DNA from: Mycolicibacter heraklionensis
GTDB taxonomy: Bacteria; Actinomycetota; Actinomycetes; Mycobacteriales; Mycobacteriaceae
Assembly (NCBI RefSeq): GCF_019645815.1
Contig: NZ_CP080997.1
Span: 4,220,880 to 4,284,879, forward strand
Direction of reading: 5' to 3'
DNA: 64,000 nucleotides
Shown here: positions 32,280 through 41,467 of the stretch, piece after piece
Layout of the letters: each line of letters starts with the position of its first letter
Position numbering within the stretch: position 1 is the first letter of the stretch
Notes under the pieces: model-generated
Seen by the model: only the letters and a program-made list of their open reading frames with translations
Database searches by the model: none
Told to the model about the DNA's origin: nothing
Made by a program: the position numbers and the translations under genes

Positions 32280-34397
32280 TTACCCGCAGCCGACCACCGC
32301 CAGCAGCCAGGCGTAGGAGAACGCGATCTCTTTCCAGCGTTCGTAGCGCCCGGAGATACCGCCGTGGCCGGCGTTCATCTCGGTTTTCAGCAACACCGGG
32401 TTGCCGTCGGTCTTGGTGTGCCGCAGCGCCGCGACCCACTTCGCCGGTTCGACGTAGTACACCCGGGTGTCGTGCAGCGAGGTCATCGCCAGGATCGGCG
32501 GGTACTCCCGGCGGGTGATGTTCTCGTACGGCGAGTAGGACTTCATGTAGAAGTAGACGTCCTTGTCGTCCAACGGGTTTCCCCACTCGTCCCACTCGAT
32601 GACGGTCAGCGGCAGCGACGGGTCCAAGATGGTGGTCAGCGGGTCGACGAACGGGACCTGCGCCACCACTCCGGCGAACAGGTCCGGCGCCAGGTTGGTC
32701 ACCGCCCCCATCAGCAGCCCGCCTGCGCTGCCGCCCATCGCCACCAGATGCCCGGGCCGGCAGACCCCCGCATCGATCAGGTGACGTCCGACGGCGACGA
32801 AGTCGGTGAAGCTGTTCTTCTTCTCCAGCAGCTTGCCGCGCTCGTACCACAGCCGGCCCATCTCACCGCCGCCGCGAACGTGGGCTACGGCGAACACCAT
32901 GCCCCGGTCCAGCAGCGACAGCCGAGCGATCGAGAACTGCGGGTCCTCGCACGCTTCGTAGGCTCCGTATCCGTAAAGCAGTGTCGGAGCGGGAAGTTCG
33001 ATACCGGCCCGGTGCACGATCGACACCGGGATCCGAGTGCCGTCCTCGGCGTAGGCCCAGTCGCGGTATTCGACGTAGTCGGTGCTGCGGTATTCGCCCA
33101 GCACGGGCTGTTCGCGCAGCAGGGTGCGTTCACCGGTGGCAAGGTCGATGTCGTAGACCCGCACCGGGGTGATGAACGACGTGGCGGCCACCCGCAGTTT
33201 CGGGGCATCCCAGTTCGGATTGCTGGCCAGACCCGACGACGTCAGCTCGGTGTCGAACGTGATCTCCTGCGGCGGTTGGAGGTCACCGTCGGCGCCGATC
33301 GGCCACAGCTGGATTCGGGGCAGGCCCTCGGCACGGTACCCGACCACCAGGTGGTGCGCGAAGGCATCCACCGCGTCGAGCCGCACATCGTCACGTCCGG
33401 CGATCAGGGTCTGCTGCGCGGCCGGGTCGCTCACCGGGGCCTGCACCAAGGTGAAGTTGACCGCACCGTCGTTGTGCAGCATCAGGAATTGGTCCTGGCC
33501 GCCGATGATGGCGTGCTCCACGGAGTATTCGACGCCTTCGCGGCGGGGCAGCACCAGCGTGAACTCGGCGTGCGAGTCGGCCGCGTCGGCGTAGCGCACC
33601 TCGGTGGTGATCGACGAACCGGCTGCGATCAACACGTAGGCGTCGCTGCGGGTACGCCCCACCGAGAGCCAGTATCGCTCGTCGGCCTCATGGTAAACCT
33701 GCTCGGCGGGCGCTGCCGAGGCACCGATTCGGTAGCGCCACACAGTATCCGGGCGCCAGGCTTCGTCGACAGTCACGTAGTAGACGGTCGAGTTGTCGGT
33801 CGCCCAGGTCACCCCGGCGCCGATCCCGGCGATCTCGTCGGGAAGCAGTTCGCCCGTGGATAAGTCCTTGAACCGCAGGGTGTACCTCTCGTCGCCGACG
33901 ACGTCGACGGAGTAAGCCAGGATGTTGCCGTCCGGGCTGACGCTGGCGGCGCCGAGCGCGAAGAAGTCGTGCCCGTCGGCCTCGGCGTTCTGGTCAAGCA
34001 ACACCTGCTCGCCGGGGATCTCGGTGGCCTCGTCGAGCTGCGGCGGGTCCCAGTCGTCCGGGCTGCTGACCGGGCAACGGCATTGGACGCCGTACTGCTT
34101 TCCTTCGAAGGTGCGCGCGTAGTACCACCAGTCGCCGCGACGGGCCGGCACCGACAGGTCGGTCTCCTTGGTGCGGGCCTTGATCTCGTCGAAAATGGCC
34201 TGCCGCAAGGGTTCCAAGTGTGCCGTGGCAGCGTCGGTGTACGCGTTTTCGGCTTCCAGGTGGGCGATCACCGCGGGATCAGACTTGTCGCGCAGCCACT
34301 CATAGGAGTCGACGAAGACGTCCCCGTGGTGCGTGCGCGTGCTGTCTACCCGCTTGGCCGAAGGTGGGCCCGGACGATCCTGCGACACGTCGGTCAT
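32280..34397 (-). CDS. ptrB: Prolyl oligopeptidase family (S9A, oligopeptidase B-like)
   Basis: A 705-residue serine peptidase: N-terminal YEWLRDKSDP, a beta-propeller (about 80-410), and a C-terminal alpha/beta hydrolase domain with AHVRGGGEMGRLWYERGK, the nucleophile Ser in MGGSAGGLLMGAV, Asp in TSLHDTRVYY and His in NAGHGGISGRYERW. These motifs indicate oligopeptidase B, which cleaves short peptides after basic residues. The ATG overlaps the purC stop (ATGA). It corresponds to the ptrB region of M. tuberculosis (Rv0781/Rv0782), where it is described as two genes; here it is one intact gene. Confidence 0.93.
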   Translation of the reverse strand: MTDVSQDRPGPPSAKRVDSTRTHHGDVFVDSYEWLRDKSDPAVIAHLEAENAYTDAATAHLEPLRQAIFDEIKARTKETDLSVPARRGDWWYYARTFEGKQYGVQCRCPVSSPDDWDPPQLDEATEIPGEQVLLDQNAEADGHDFFALGAASVSPDGNILAYSVDVVGDERYTLRFKDLSTGELLPDEIAGIGAGVTWATDNSTVYYVTVDEAWRPDTVWRYRIGASAAPAEQVYHEADERYWLSVGRTRSDAYVLIAAGSSITTEVRYADAADSHAEFTLVLPRREGVEYSVEHAIIGGQDQFLMLHNDGAVNFTLVQAPVSDPAAQQTLIAGRDDVRLDAVDAFAHHLVVGYRAEGLPRIQLWPIGADGDLQPPQEITFDTELTSSGLASNPNWDAPKLRVAATSFITPVRVYDIDLATGERTLLREQPVLGEYRSTDYVEYRDWAYAEDGTRIPVSIVHRAGIELPAPTLLYGYGAYEACEDPQFSIARLSLLDRGMVFAVAHVRGGGEMGRLWYERGKLLEKKNSFTDFVAVGRHLIDAGVCRPGHLVAMGGSAGGLLMGAVTNLAPDLFAGVVAQVPFVDPLTTILDPSLPLTVIEWDEWGNPLDDKDVYFYMKSYSPYENITRREYPPILAMTSLHDTRVYYVEPAKWVAALRHTKTDGNPVLLKTEMNAGHGGISGRYERWKEIAFSYAWLLAVVGCG

Positions 34398-35290
34398 GCT
34401 CCGGGGCCGACCCAGTCGTCGAAGGACAGGCCTGAAATACGTTCGTAAGCCTCGATATAGCGGGCTCGTGTCGCGGCGATGATGTCGTCCGGCAGCGGCG
34501 GAGGCGGCTGGTCTCCGGCCCGGTCCCAGCCGGATTCCGGGCCGGTCAGCCAGTTGCGGACGAACTGCTTGTCGAAGCTCTGCTGCACGACCCCGGCCCG
34601 GTAGTGGTCGGCCGGCCAGTACCGCGACGAGTCGGGGGTGAATACCTCGTCGGCGAGCACCAGGTTGTCGTGTTCGTCGATCCCGAACTCGAACTTGGTG
34701 TCGGCGATGATGATTCCCTTGGTCAGCGCGTGGTCGGCCGCCTGCACGTACGTCTGTAGGGTGCGGTCGCGCAGCTGGCCGGCGCGCACCGGGCCCACCA
34801 GGTCGATCACCTGCGCGAACGAGATGTTCTCGTCGTGCTCGCCGATCTCGGCCTTGGTCGCCGGAGTGAACAGCGGGTTGAGGAACTTGCTGGCCTCCAC
34901 CAGTCCGGGCGGCAACGGGATGCCGCACACGGCGCCGTTGCGCTGATAGTCCAGCAGACCCGAGCCGGTCAGGTAGCCGCGGGCCACACACTCGACCGGC
35001 ATCATCTTCAGCTGGCGCACGACCAGCGCGCGGCCGAGCACCTCATCGGGGATGCGCGGGTCGTCGGGCGGGCCGGCCAGGTGATTGGGGGCCTCGACGA
35101 GGTCGAAGAAGAAGACACTCATCGCGGTCAGGATGCGGCCCTTGTCCGGGATCTCACTGTCGAGGATGTAGTCGAACGCCGAGATCCGGTCGGTCGCGAC
35201 GAACAGCAGATGCTGATCATCGATCCGGTAGAGTTCGCGGACTTTGCCGCTGGCCAGGTGCTGGTAATCGGAGAGCGCGGGTCGCGACAT
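34394..35290 (-). CDS. purC: SAICAR synthetase
   Basis: Purine step joining CAIR and aspartate with ATP. The 298-residue length is that of the longer actinobacterial PurC. Segments present: SGKVRELY, TDRISAFDYIL, EVLGRALVVRQLKMMPVECVARGYLTGSG, and IADTKFEFGID. The start is in the family position, and the gene is divergent from the membrane-protein gene at 35366 with a 75-base gap that probably carries both promoters. Confidence 0.97.
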   Translation of the reverse strand: MSRPALSDYQHLASGKVRELYRIDDQHLLFVATDRISAFDYILDSEIPDKGRILTAMSVFFFDLVEAPNHLAGPPDDPRIPDEVLGRALVVRQLKMMPVECVARGYLTGSGLLDYQRNGAVCGIPLPPGLVEASKFLNPLFTPATKAEIGEHDENISFAQVIDLVGPVRAGQLRDRTLQTYVQAADHALTKGIIIADTKFEFGIDEHDNLVLADEVFTPDSSRYWPADHYRAGVVQQSFDKQFVRNWLTGPESGWDRAGDQPPPPLPDDIIAATRARYIEAYERISGLSFDDWVGPGA

Positions 35291-35365
35291 TGCGTCAGCC
35301 TATCGGTGACCGCAAGACCGCCGAAGCCGGGCGCAGCGGGCCGCCAGGTGTGTTGGGATCGGACC

Positions 35366-36001
35366 ATGACGTCCCGGTTGCTGCCCTATGCCACCTCCCC
35401 CGGCCGCTTGCTGGCCCAACTGTTCAGCGACATCGTCGTCGCGGCATGGACCTCCCTGTGGGTACTGGTCGCGCTCGCCGTCCATGGGGCAGTCACCACC
35501 ATCGCCGGTGTCGGCCGACAGTTCGAACGCGGCGCCAACGGCGTGGCCGACAGCTTGGCCTCGGCCGGCAAGAGCGCGGACCGTATCCCGCTGGTGGGCG
35601 ACGCCGTGAGCAAGCCACTCACCGCGGCCGGACACGCAGCGGTCGACATCGCCGGCGCCGGCCACAACCTCGACACCACCGCCGGCTGGCTGGCCTATCT
35701 GCTGGCGGCCGCGGTCGCGGCCCCGCCGATTCTGGCGGTGGCGATGCCGTGGCTGGCGTTGCGGCTGCGCTTCTTCCTGCGCAAGCGGGCGGTGCTGACG
35801 CTGGCCGCCACCCCGGCCGGTGAGCAGCTGCTGGCACTGCGCGCGCTGACCAACCGACCGCTGGGCAAGCTGACCGCGGTCAGTCCCGACCCCGTCGGTG
35901 CCTGGCGGCACGCAGACCCCGCGGTGATCGGGGGCCTGGCCGCCCTTGAGCTGCACTCCGCGGGCTTGGCCCGGCGATCTCGGCGCGGTCCCGCCCGCTG
36001 A
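35366..36001 (+). CDS. Conserved mycobacterial membrane protein (Rv0779c-like)
   Basis: A 211-residue protein with two strongly hydrophobic segments (about residues 25-48 and 108-132) and an amphipathic stretch between them that would lie outside the membrane. The C-terminal part is basic. No enzymatic motif is visible. Position between purC and CYP126 matches Rv0779c. It converges on the P450 gene with only 20 bases between stops. Function unknown. Confidence 0.8.
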   Translation: MTSRLLPYATSPGRLLAQLFSDIVVAAWTSLWVLVALAVHGAVTTIAGVGRQFERGANGVADSLASAGKSADRIPLVGDAVSKPLTAAGHAAVDIAGAGHNLDTTAGWLAYLLAAAVAAPPILAVAMPWLALRLRFFLRKRAVLTLAATPAGEQLLALRALTNRPLGKLTAVSPDPVGAWRHADPAVIGGLAALELHSAGLARRSRRGPAR

Positions 36002-36021
36002 CCGGTGGTGGTGCGCCGAGA

Positions 36022-37245
36022 CTACGGCCGCAGTTCCACCATCATGTGCCGCATCCCGGTGTGCCGGTTGCTGCGCGTCCACTCCACCGGTGCCACCACC
36101 GCCAATTCGCCGAACCGGCCCAGCAGCTCCTCGTAGAGCACCCGCAGTTCCAAACGGGCCAGATGTGCGCCCAGGCAGAAGTGTGCGCCGTGGCCGAACC
36201 CGATGTGCGGGTTGGGTTTACGGGTGATGTCGAACTGATCGGCCCGGTCGAAGACCGCCGGGTCGCGGTTGGCCGAGCCTTCCCACACCAGCACCTTCTG
36301 GCCGGCCTCGATGGTCTGCCCGCCCAGTACCGCGCGCTGGGCGGCGGTGCGCCGTTTCGACGGAGCCGGTGAGGTCCAGCGCAGGATCTCCTCGATGGCA
36401 GTCGGCAGCAGACCGAAATCGCCACGCAACAAACGATATTGGTCGGGGTACGCAGACAGCGCCAGCAGCCCGCCGGCAATGGCGTTGCGGGTGGTCTCGG
36501 CGCCGGCACTGAACAGCAACTGGAAGAACAGATATACCTCGAGGTCGCTGAGCTCGGGGTCGGTCGAGTTGGCCACCACCGAGAGCATGTCGTCGGCGGG
36601 CTCGGCGCGCTTGGCCGCGATCAAGTCCCGCCCGAAGGTGTAGACCCGGTTACCGGCGTCCTCGATGGACAGTCGCGACACCACCGCCTTGCGCGAGCCG
36701 CGGAAGTCGAAGCTGGGCTCGATCGCCTCGAACAGCCAGTGCCGGTCGGCCTCGGGAACACCCAACAGGATGCAGATCATCTGCATCGGCACCTCGGCGG
36801 CGATGTCGACCAGGAAGTCGAAGGGAACCCCGGGCTCGACGGCGTCCAGCAGCGCCCGCGCCCGGTGCCGCAGGTCGGTCTCGACGCGGCGGATCATCCG
36901 CGGCGTCAGCCCGGAGCTGACCAGCCGCCGGACCTGCGCGTGCCGCGGGTCGTCCATCATGTTCAGCAGCTGGCCCGCGATCGGCAGGTCCTGCAGCACG
37001 GTGCCGCCGAACGGCCGGTCCCCGCCGGTGACCGACGAATAGGTCTGCGCATCGCGCAGCACTTCAAGCGTTTCGGCGTGCGTGGCCACCGACCAGAAGC
37101 CTTCGCCGTCCGGGGTGTGTGCGGTGGGCTCGTGCCAGAACACCGGGGCCACGCGGCGGTGCAGCGCGAACAGCTCGTGCGGGAAGCCGTCGGCAAAGTT
37201 GTCCAGATCGGTGAAGTCGATGCTCGCGAGCTCCTGGACCTCCAT
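36022..37245 (-). CDS. cyp126: Cytochrome P450 (CYP126-like)
   Basis: A 407-residue soluble P450 with I-helix FSAGAETTRNA, ExxR in EEILRW and heme loop FGHGAHFCLGAHLARLE. It lies five bases downstream of purB, exactly as Rv0778 (CYP126) follows Rv0777 in M. tuberculosis, which is the reason for the family name. The physiological substrate of CYP126 is not established; the M. tuberculosis enzyme is known to bind azoles and dimerise. Unlike the P450 in the island, it belongs to the conserved backbone. Confidence 0.92.
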   Translation of the reverse strand: MEVQELASIDFTDLDNFADGFPHELFALHRRVAPVFWHEPTAHTPDGEGFWSVATHAETLEVLRDAQTYSSVTGGDRPFGGTVLQDLPIAGQLLNMMDDPRHAQVRRLVSSGLTPRMIRRVETDLRHRARALLDAVEPGVPFDFLVDIAAEVPMQMICILLGVPEADRHWLFEAIEPSFDFRGSRKAVVSRLSIEDAGNRVYTFGRDLIAAKRAEPADDMLSVVANSTDPELSDLEVYLFFQLLFSAGAETTRNAIAGGLLALSAYPDQYRLLRGDFGLLPTAIEEILRWTSPAPSKRRTAAQRAVLGGQTIEAGQKVLVWEGSANRDPAVFDRADQFDITRKPNPHIGFGHGAHFCLGAHLARLELRVLYEELLGRFGELAVVAPVEWTRSNRHTGMRHMMVELRP

Positions 37246-37250
37246 GACGG

Positions 37251-38669
37251 CTACAGGATCGCGCCCGGGATGTAGGCAGCCCCGGCCGGATACCGCTCGA
37301 CGAGTTCGGCCACCTCGGCCGCCACTCGGTCGACCTGGTCGGCGGCCGCGCCGGTGAATGCCTGGCGGTCAGCCACGGCCGCGTCCAGCGCAGCCCGGTC
37401 CAGCGGCAGCCGTTCGTCGGCGGCCAGCCTGTCCAGCAGGTCGGGCTCGGCGCCCCGCTCGCGCATCGCCAGCGCGACGGCCACCGCGTGTTCCTTGATC
37501 ACCTCGTGGGCGGCTTCCCGGCCCACCCCGGCACGCACCGCGGCGATCAGCACCTTGGTGGTGGCCAGGAAGGGCAGGTAACGGTCCAGTTCGCGGGTGA
37601 TCACCGCCGGATAGGCCCCGAATTCATCGAGCACGGTCAAGAAGGTTTCGGTCTGCCCGTCTACGGCGAAGAAGGCGTCGGGCAGCGCGACGCGCCGCAC
37701 CACCGAGCAGAAGACGTCGCCCTCGTTCCACTGCGCGCCGGCCAGTTCAGCGGCCATCGAGCCGTAGCCGCGCAACACCACCTGCAGGCCGTTGACTCGC
37801 TCGCAGCTGCGGGTGTTCATCTTGTGCGGCATCGCCGACGAGCCCACCTGGCCGGGCGCGAAGCCCTCGGTGACCAGTTCGTGGCCGGCCATCAGCCGGA
37901 TCGTGTGGGCCAGCGAGGAAGGACCGGCGCCCAGTTGCACCAGCGCGGAGACCACGTCGTGGTCCAGCGAACGAGGGTACACCTGTCCGACACTGGTCAG
38001 CACCGCGGAGAACCCCAGGAATTCCGCGACCCGGCGTTCCAGCTCGCTCAGTTTGGCGGTGTCACCGTCGAACAGGTCCAGCATGTCCTGCGCGGTGCCC
38101 ATCGGACCCTTGATGCCCCGCAGCGGGTAGCGGTCGATCAGCTCGCGCACCCGCCGCAGCGCGAGCAGGGTTTCCTCGGCAGCCGAGGCGAATCGCTTAC
38201 CCAGCGTGGTGGCCTGCGCGGCGACGTTGTGGCTGCGTCCGGCCATCACCAGGTCGCGATAGGCCACCGCGTGGTTGACCAGGCGCGCCGCGACCGCGAC
38301 CCCGTGGTCGTGGACCAATTGCAACGACTGGCGGATCTGCAGCTGCTCAACGTTTTCCGTCAGGTCCCGGCTGGTCATGCCCTTGTGGATGTGCTCGTGA
38401 CCGGCCAGCGCATTGAACTCCTCGATGCGGGCCTTGACGTCGTGGCGGGTCACCCGCTCGCGGGCGGCGATCGACGCCAGGTCCACTTCGTCGAGGACGG
38501 CCTCATAGTCGGCGATCGCCTGCGCGGGGACCGGCACGCCAAGCTCGGACTGGGCGCGCAGCACGGCCAGCCACAGTCGGCGTTCGGCGACGATCTTGGC
38601 CTGCGGCGACCAGATGTCTGTCATCGCGGTGCTGGCGTAACGGGTGGCCAGCACATTGGGGATGCTCAC
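37251..38669 (-). CDS. purB: Adenylosuccinate lyase
   Basis: Fumarase-superfamily lyase of 472 residues, acting twice in purine synthesis (SAICAR to AICAR and adenylosuccinate to AMP). The signature VGSSAMPHKMNTRSCE holds the flexible-loop catalytic Ser, and the MAGRSHNVAAQATTLGKRFAS segment holds the second active-site His region. It starts at ATG (MSIPNVLATRYAS) and is followed closely by cyp126. Confidence 0.97.
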   Translation of the reverse strand: MSIPNVLATRYASTAMTDIWSPQAKIVAERRLWLAVLRAQSELGVPVPAQAIADYEAVLDEVDLASIAARERVTRHDVKARIEEFNALAGHEHIHKGMTSRDLTENVEQLQIRQSLQLVHDHGVAVAARLVNHAVAYRDLVMAGRSHNVAAQATTLGKRFASAAEETLLALRRVRELIDRYPLRGIKGPMGTAQDMLDLFDGDTAKLSELERRVAEFLGFSAVLTSVGQVYPRSLDHDVVSALVQLGAGPSSLAHTIRLMAGHELVTEGFAPGQVGSSAMPHKMNTRSCERVNGLQVVLRGYGSMAAELAGAQWNEGDVFCSVVRRVALPDAFFAVDGQTETFLTVLDEFGAYPAVITRELDRYLPFLATTKVLIAAVRAGVGREAAHEVIKEHAVAVALAMRERGAEPDLLDRLAADERLPLDRAALDAAVADRQAFTGAAADQVDRVAAEVAELVERYPAGAAYIPGAIL

Positions 38670-38694
38670 GAGCAGCTAGCTTACGGTCGCTCCG

Positions 38695-39249
38695 TCAGCG
38701 GGTTGTGTGCGACGGTGCCGTGGTTCGGGCAGCGACGGGGCCGCGGCCTTCCGACAGCGATATCGCGGCATCGATGAGGTGTTCGGTGATGATCTGGACG
38801 GCATGCCACGAAGGCAGCGGTTCGCAGATGAAGGCGGGATTGGTTCGGGTGGCCCGACGCATCAGGTTGTGGCATCCCGGCGCGAATTGCACGCGCAGCA
38901 CTGTCTCCTCGTCAGCCCGATTGGCGAGCGGGTACGGGTTCTGGGCGTAGCGAATACACGCTCCGGTGCGGTCAATCCCATAGCCGGTCACCCTGGCGTC
39001 GTCTGGGTCGATGGTGAGCGGCCAGAAGGGCGGCGTCAGATCGAAGGAGTGCACTATCTCTCGCCGCGGCCCGACGGGCACGTGTCGGGTGAGCGATCGG
39101 ATCCGGCACCGGGCGGCGATGTCGTAGGGGCGCACCCGGTTCTGGCGCATGAACTCAAGGAAAACCTCGACCGCTATCCGCGCTGCCGGCGGCCACTCGT
39201 GATGCACCAACGGTGCATTACCCCAGTTGGCGCCGCCAACCGTCAACAT
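38695..39249 (-). CDS. Conserved hypothetical protein (Rv0776c-like)
   Basis: A 184-residue protein with no motif I recognise. It contains a compact beta-rich stretch (IVHSFDLTPPFWPLTIDPDD, then TGYGIDRTGAC) and ends in a basic, low-complexity tail. There is no signal peptide or membrane segment. The start MLTVGGANWGN was chosen because upstream residues run through the promoter palindrome region and lack protein-like composition. It is divergent from a TetR gene, as Rv0776c is from Rv0775, and may be that regulator's target. Confidence 0.68.
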   Translation of the reverse strand: MLTVGGANWGNAPLVHHEWPPAARIAVEVFLEFMRQNRVRPYDIAARCRIRSLTRHVPVGPRREIVHSFDLTPPFWPLTIDPDDARVTGYGIDRTGACIRYAQNPYPLANRADEETVLRVQFAPGCHNLMRRATRTNPAFICEPLPSWHAVQIITEHLIDAAISLSEGRGPVAARTTAPSHTTR

Positions 39250-39286
39250 GACGACTCCACATGTCGAGAAGAATGGACAGGCCCGT

Positions 39287-39301
39287 AGTCTGCCACAGAC
39301 T
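39287..39301. promoter_or_regulatory. TetR operator candidate between divergent genes
   Basis: AGTCTG-CCA-CAGACT is a perfect six-base inverted repeat with a three-base spacer, centred between the divergent Rv0776c-like and TetR genes and 26 bases before the chosen TetR ATG. A further half-site GTCTG follows at 39306. Typical geometry for TetR autorepression; binding inferred. Confidence 0.55.
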
Positions 39302-39327
39302 GCCGGTCTGTGAGTACGCTTTTGCCA

Positions 39328-40014
39328 ATGGGTAACGGGAGGCCAACCCGGCGGGACATGCATGCTGAGCTCACGCGGACCGCTGTGCTCGACGCCGCCC
39401 GGACACTTTTCGTCGCCAAGGGCTTCGAAGCGACCTCGGTCGACGAAATCGCGCAGGCGTCGCACTCCAGCAAGGGCGCGGTCTACCACCACTTTCGGGA
39501 CAAGCAAGCGATCTTCGCCGAGGTCTTCCGGGCCAGCCAGGCCGACGTCATGCAGGCCGTGCTACCCGGCGCCCTGGAGTCCATGCCCGGCGACGCCAGC
39601 CCGTGGGAACAGGCGCTGTTGGCAATCAGCGCAGTGCTGCGCTGTTACGTCCACAATCACGACGCGCGGGTGCTGCTGCGGGAATCGGCCAGCGCTTTGG
39701 GCTGGGACCGCAAGCAGACCGTCGATGAGGAACTGGCGCTGCCATTGCTGCGCGGCGTGCTCGGTGAGCTGATCGAGGCCGGCGAGATCGTGGCGGTGCC
39801 TGTTGGCGTGACCGCCGAGTTGCTCTACGCCCTGCTCAGCAAGACCGGGCCCATCATCGCCGCCGCCGCCGACCCCGCCCAAGCGGTCAGCGAGATCGAA
39901 CCGGTGCTGTTCGCCTTGTTGAACGGCCTGCATCGCGAACCGACGCAGCCGGCGCGCCAAACCAAGCGGTTGGGTTTTGCCCGACCACAAACGGCCGAGG
40001 AGGCAGCGCCTTAG
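39328..40014 (+). CDS. TetR-family transcriptional regulator (Rv0775-like)
   Basis: A 228-residue regulator with a complete helix-turn-helix (TAVLDAARTLFVAKGFEATSVDEIA, then SHSSKGAVYHHFRDKQAIF) and a C-terminal TetR ligand domain. Residues after about 205 are basic and probably disordered. ATG at 39328 was preferred over GTG at 39310 because the GTG would lie only eight bases after the likely operator. Its stop overlaps the stop of convergent pntB by two bases. Probably controls itself and the divergent hypothetical gene. Confidence 0.9.
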   Translation: MGNGRPTRRDMHAELTRTAVLDAARTLFVAKGFEATSVDEIAQASHSSKGAVYHHFRDKQAIFAEVFRASQADVMQAVLPGALESMPGDASPWEQALLAISAVLRCYVHNHDARVLLRESASALGWDRKQTVDEELALPLLRGVLGELIEAGEIVAVPVGVTAELLYALLSKTGPIIAAAADPAQAVSEIEPVLFALLNGLHREPTQPARQTKRLGFARPQTAEEAAP

Positions 40015-41432
40015 AGCGCGTGCAGGATGTCTTCGACCCGGTCCTTGGCGTCACCGAACAACATGGCGGAGTTCTGCCGGAAGAACAGCGGGTTCTGCAC
40101 GCCCGCGTAGCCGGAAGCCATGGAGCGCTTGAAGACGATCACGTTGTCGGCGTCCCACACGGTCAGCACCGGCATCCCCGCGATCGGGCTGGACGGGTCT
40201 TCGGCGGCGGCCGGGTTGACGGTGTCGTTGGCGCCGATCACCAGGACCACCGATGTGTCACCGAAGTCGTCGTTGATCTCGTCCATCTCCAGCACGATGT
40301 CGTAGGGCACCTTGGCCTCAGCCAGCAGCACGTTCATGTGGCCGGGCAGCCGGCCGGCGACCGGGTGGATGCCGAATCGCACGTTGACGCCGCGGTCCCG
40401 CAGCTTGCGGGTCAGCTCGGCGACGCCGTACTGGGCCTGCGCGACGGCCATGCCGTAGCCGGGGGTGATGATCACCGAGTCGGCGCCGCCCAACAGCTCG
40501 GCCACCCCTTCCGCGGTGATCTCGCGGTGCTCGCCGTAGTCCTTGTCCTCGGCCGGGCCGGCCTCGATCCCGAAGCCGCCGGCGATCACCGAGATGAACG
40601 AGCGGTTCATCGCCTTGCACATGATGTAGGACAGGTAGGCACCCGAGGAGCCGACCAGCGCGCCGGTGATGATCAGCAGGTCGTTGGAGAGCAGGAAGCC
40701 CGACGCGGCCGCCGCCCAGCCGGAGTAGCTGTTGAGCATCGAGACCACCACCGGCATGTCGCCGCCACCGATGGAGGCCACCAGGTGCCAGCCCAGCGCC
40801 AGCGCCAGCACGGTCACCACGATCAGCAACCACAGCTTCGGCTCGTGCACGAACCACACCGTCAGCGCGAAGAACGCGACCAGGGCGCCGATGTTGAGGA
40901 AGTTCTTGCCGGGCAGCATCAGCGGATTGGACTTCATCCGCGCCGAGAGCTTGAGGTTGGCCACGATCGAGCCGGTGAAGGTGACCGCGCCGATGAAGAC
41001 GCCGATGAACACCTCGGCCGAGTGGATGCCGAACAGTCCCGAGGCCGCCAGTTCGCGGGCCTCAGCACCGCACGGACGGTTCTCGACGTGCAGGTAGCCG
41101 TTCCAGCCGACCAGCACGGCGGCCAGGCCGACGAACGAGTGCAGCAGCGCGATCAGCTCGGGCATGCCGGTCATCTCGACGACCTTGGCGCGCCACAACC
41201 CGATTGCCGCACCCACCACGGTGGCCCCGATCAGCAACGCCAAGCCGGTCGGATTGATGTCGTGATGAACCGCCAAGGTGATCGTCGCGGCCAGCGCCAC
41301 CGCCATCCCCAGGATGCCGAAGCTGTTGCCGGCCTTGGACGTCTCGTGCTTGCTCAGCCCGGCCAGGGCCAGGATGAACAGCAGCGCCGCGACGATGTAT
41401 GCCGCCGAGGCGGCGGTCTCAACTGAAAACAT
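40011..41432 (-). CDS. pntB: NAD(P) transhydrogenase, beta subunit
   Basis: A 473-residue subunit of the proton-translocating transhydrogenase (NADH + NADP+ to NAD+ + NADPH driven by proton motive force). The first ~290 residues are membrane-spanning (about nine segments). The C-terminal NADP-binding dIII domain has VIITPGYGMAVAQAQYGVAEL, GRLPGHMNVLLAEA, VLVIGANDTVNPAA and MASGYAGVQNPLF, all family hallmarks. It follows pntA by 35 bases, so one operon. Confidence 0.96.
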   Translation of the reverse strand: MFSVETAASAAYIVAALLFILALAGLSKHETSKAGNSFGILGMAVALAATITLAVHHDINPTGLALLIGATVVGAAIGLWRAKVVEMTGMPELIALLHSFVGLAAVLVGWNGYLHVENRPCGAEARELAASGLFGIHSAEVFIGVFIGAVTFTGSIVANLKLSARMKSNPLMLPGKNFLNIGALVAFFALTVWFVHEPKLWLLIVVTVLALALGWHLVASIGGGDMPVVVSMLNSYSGWAAAASGFLLSNDLLIITGALVGSSGAYLSYIMCKAMNRSFISVIAGGFGIEAGPAEDKDYGEHREITAEGVAELLGGADSVIITPGYGMAVAQAQYGVAELTRKLRDRGVNVRFGIHPVAGRLPGHMNVLLAEAKVPYDIVLEMDEINDDFGDTSVVLVIGANDTVNPAAAEDPSSPIAGMPVLTVWDADNVIVFKRSMASGYAGVQNPLFFRQNSAMLFGDAKDRVEDILHAL

Positions 41433-41467
41433 AAGCGGGGTCTACTCCAAGTCGGGGTGCGCAGCGC

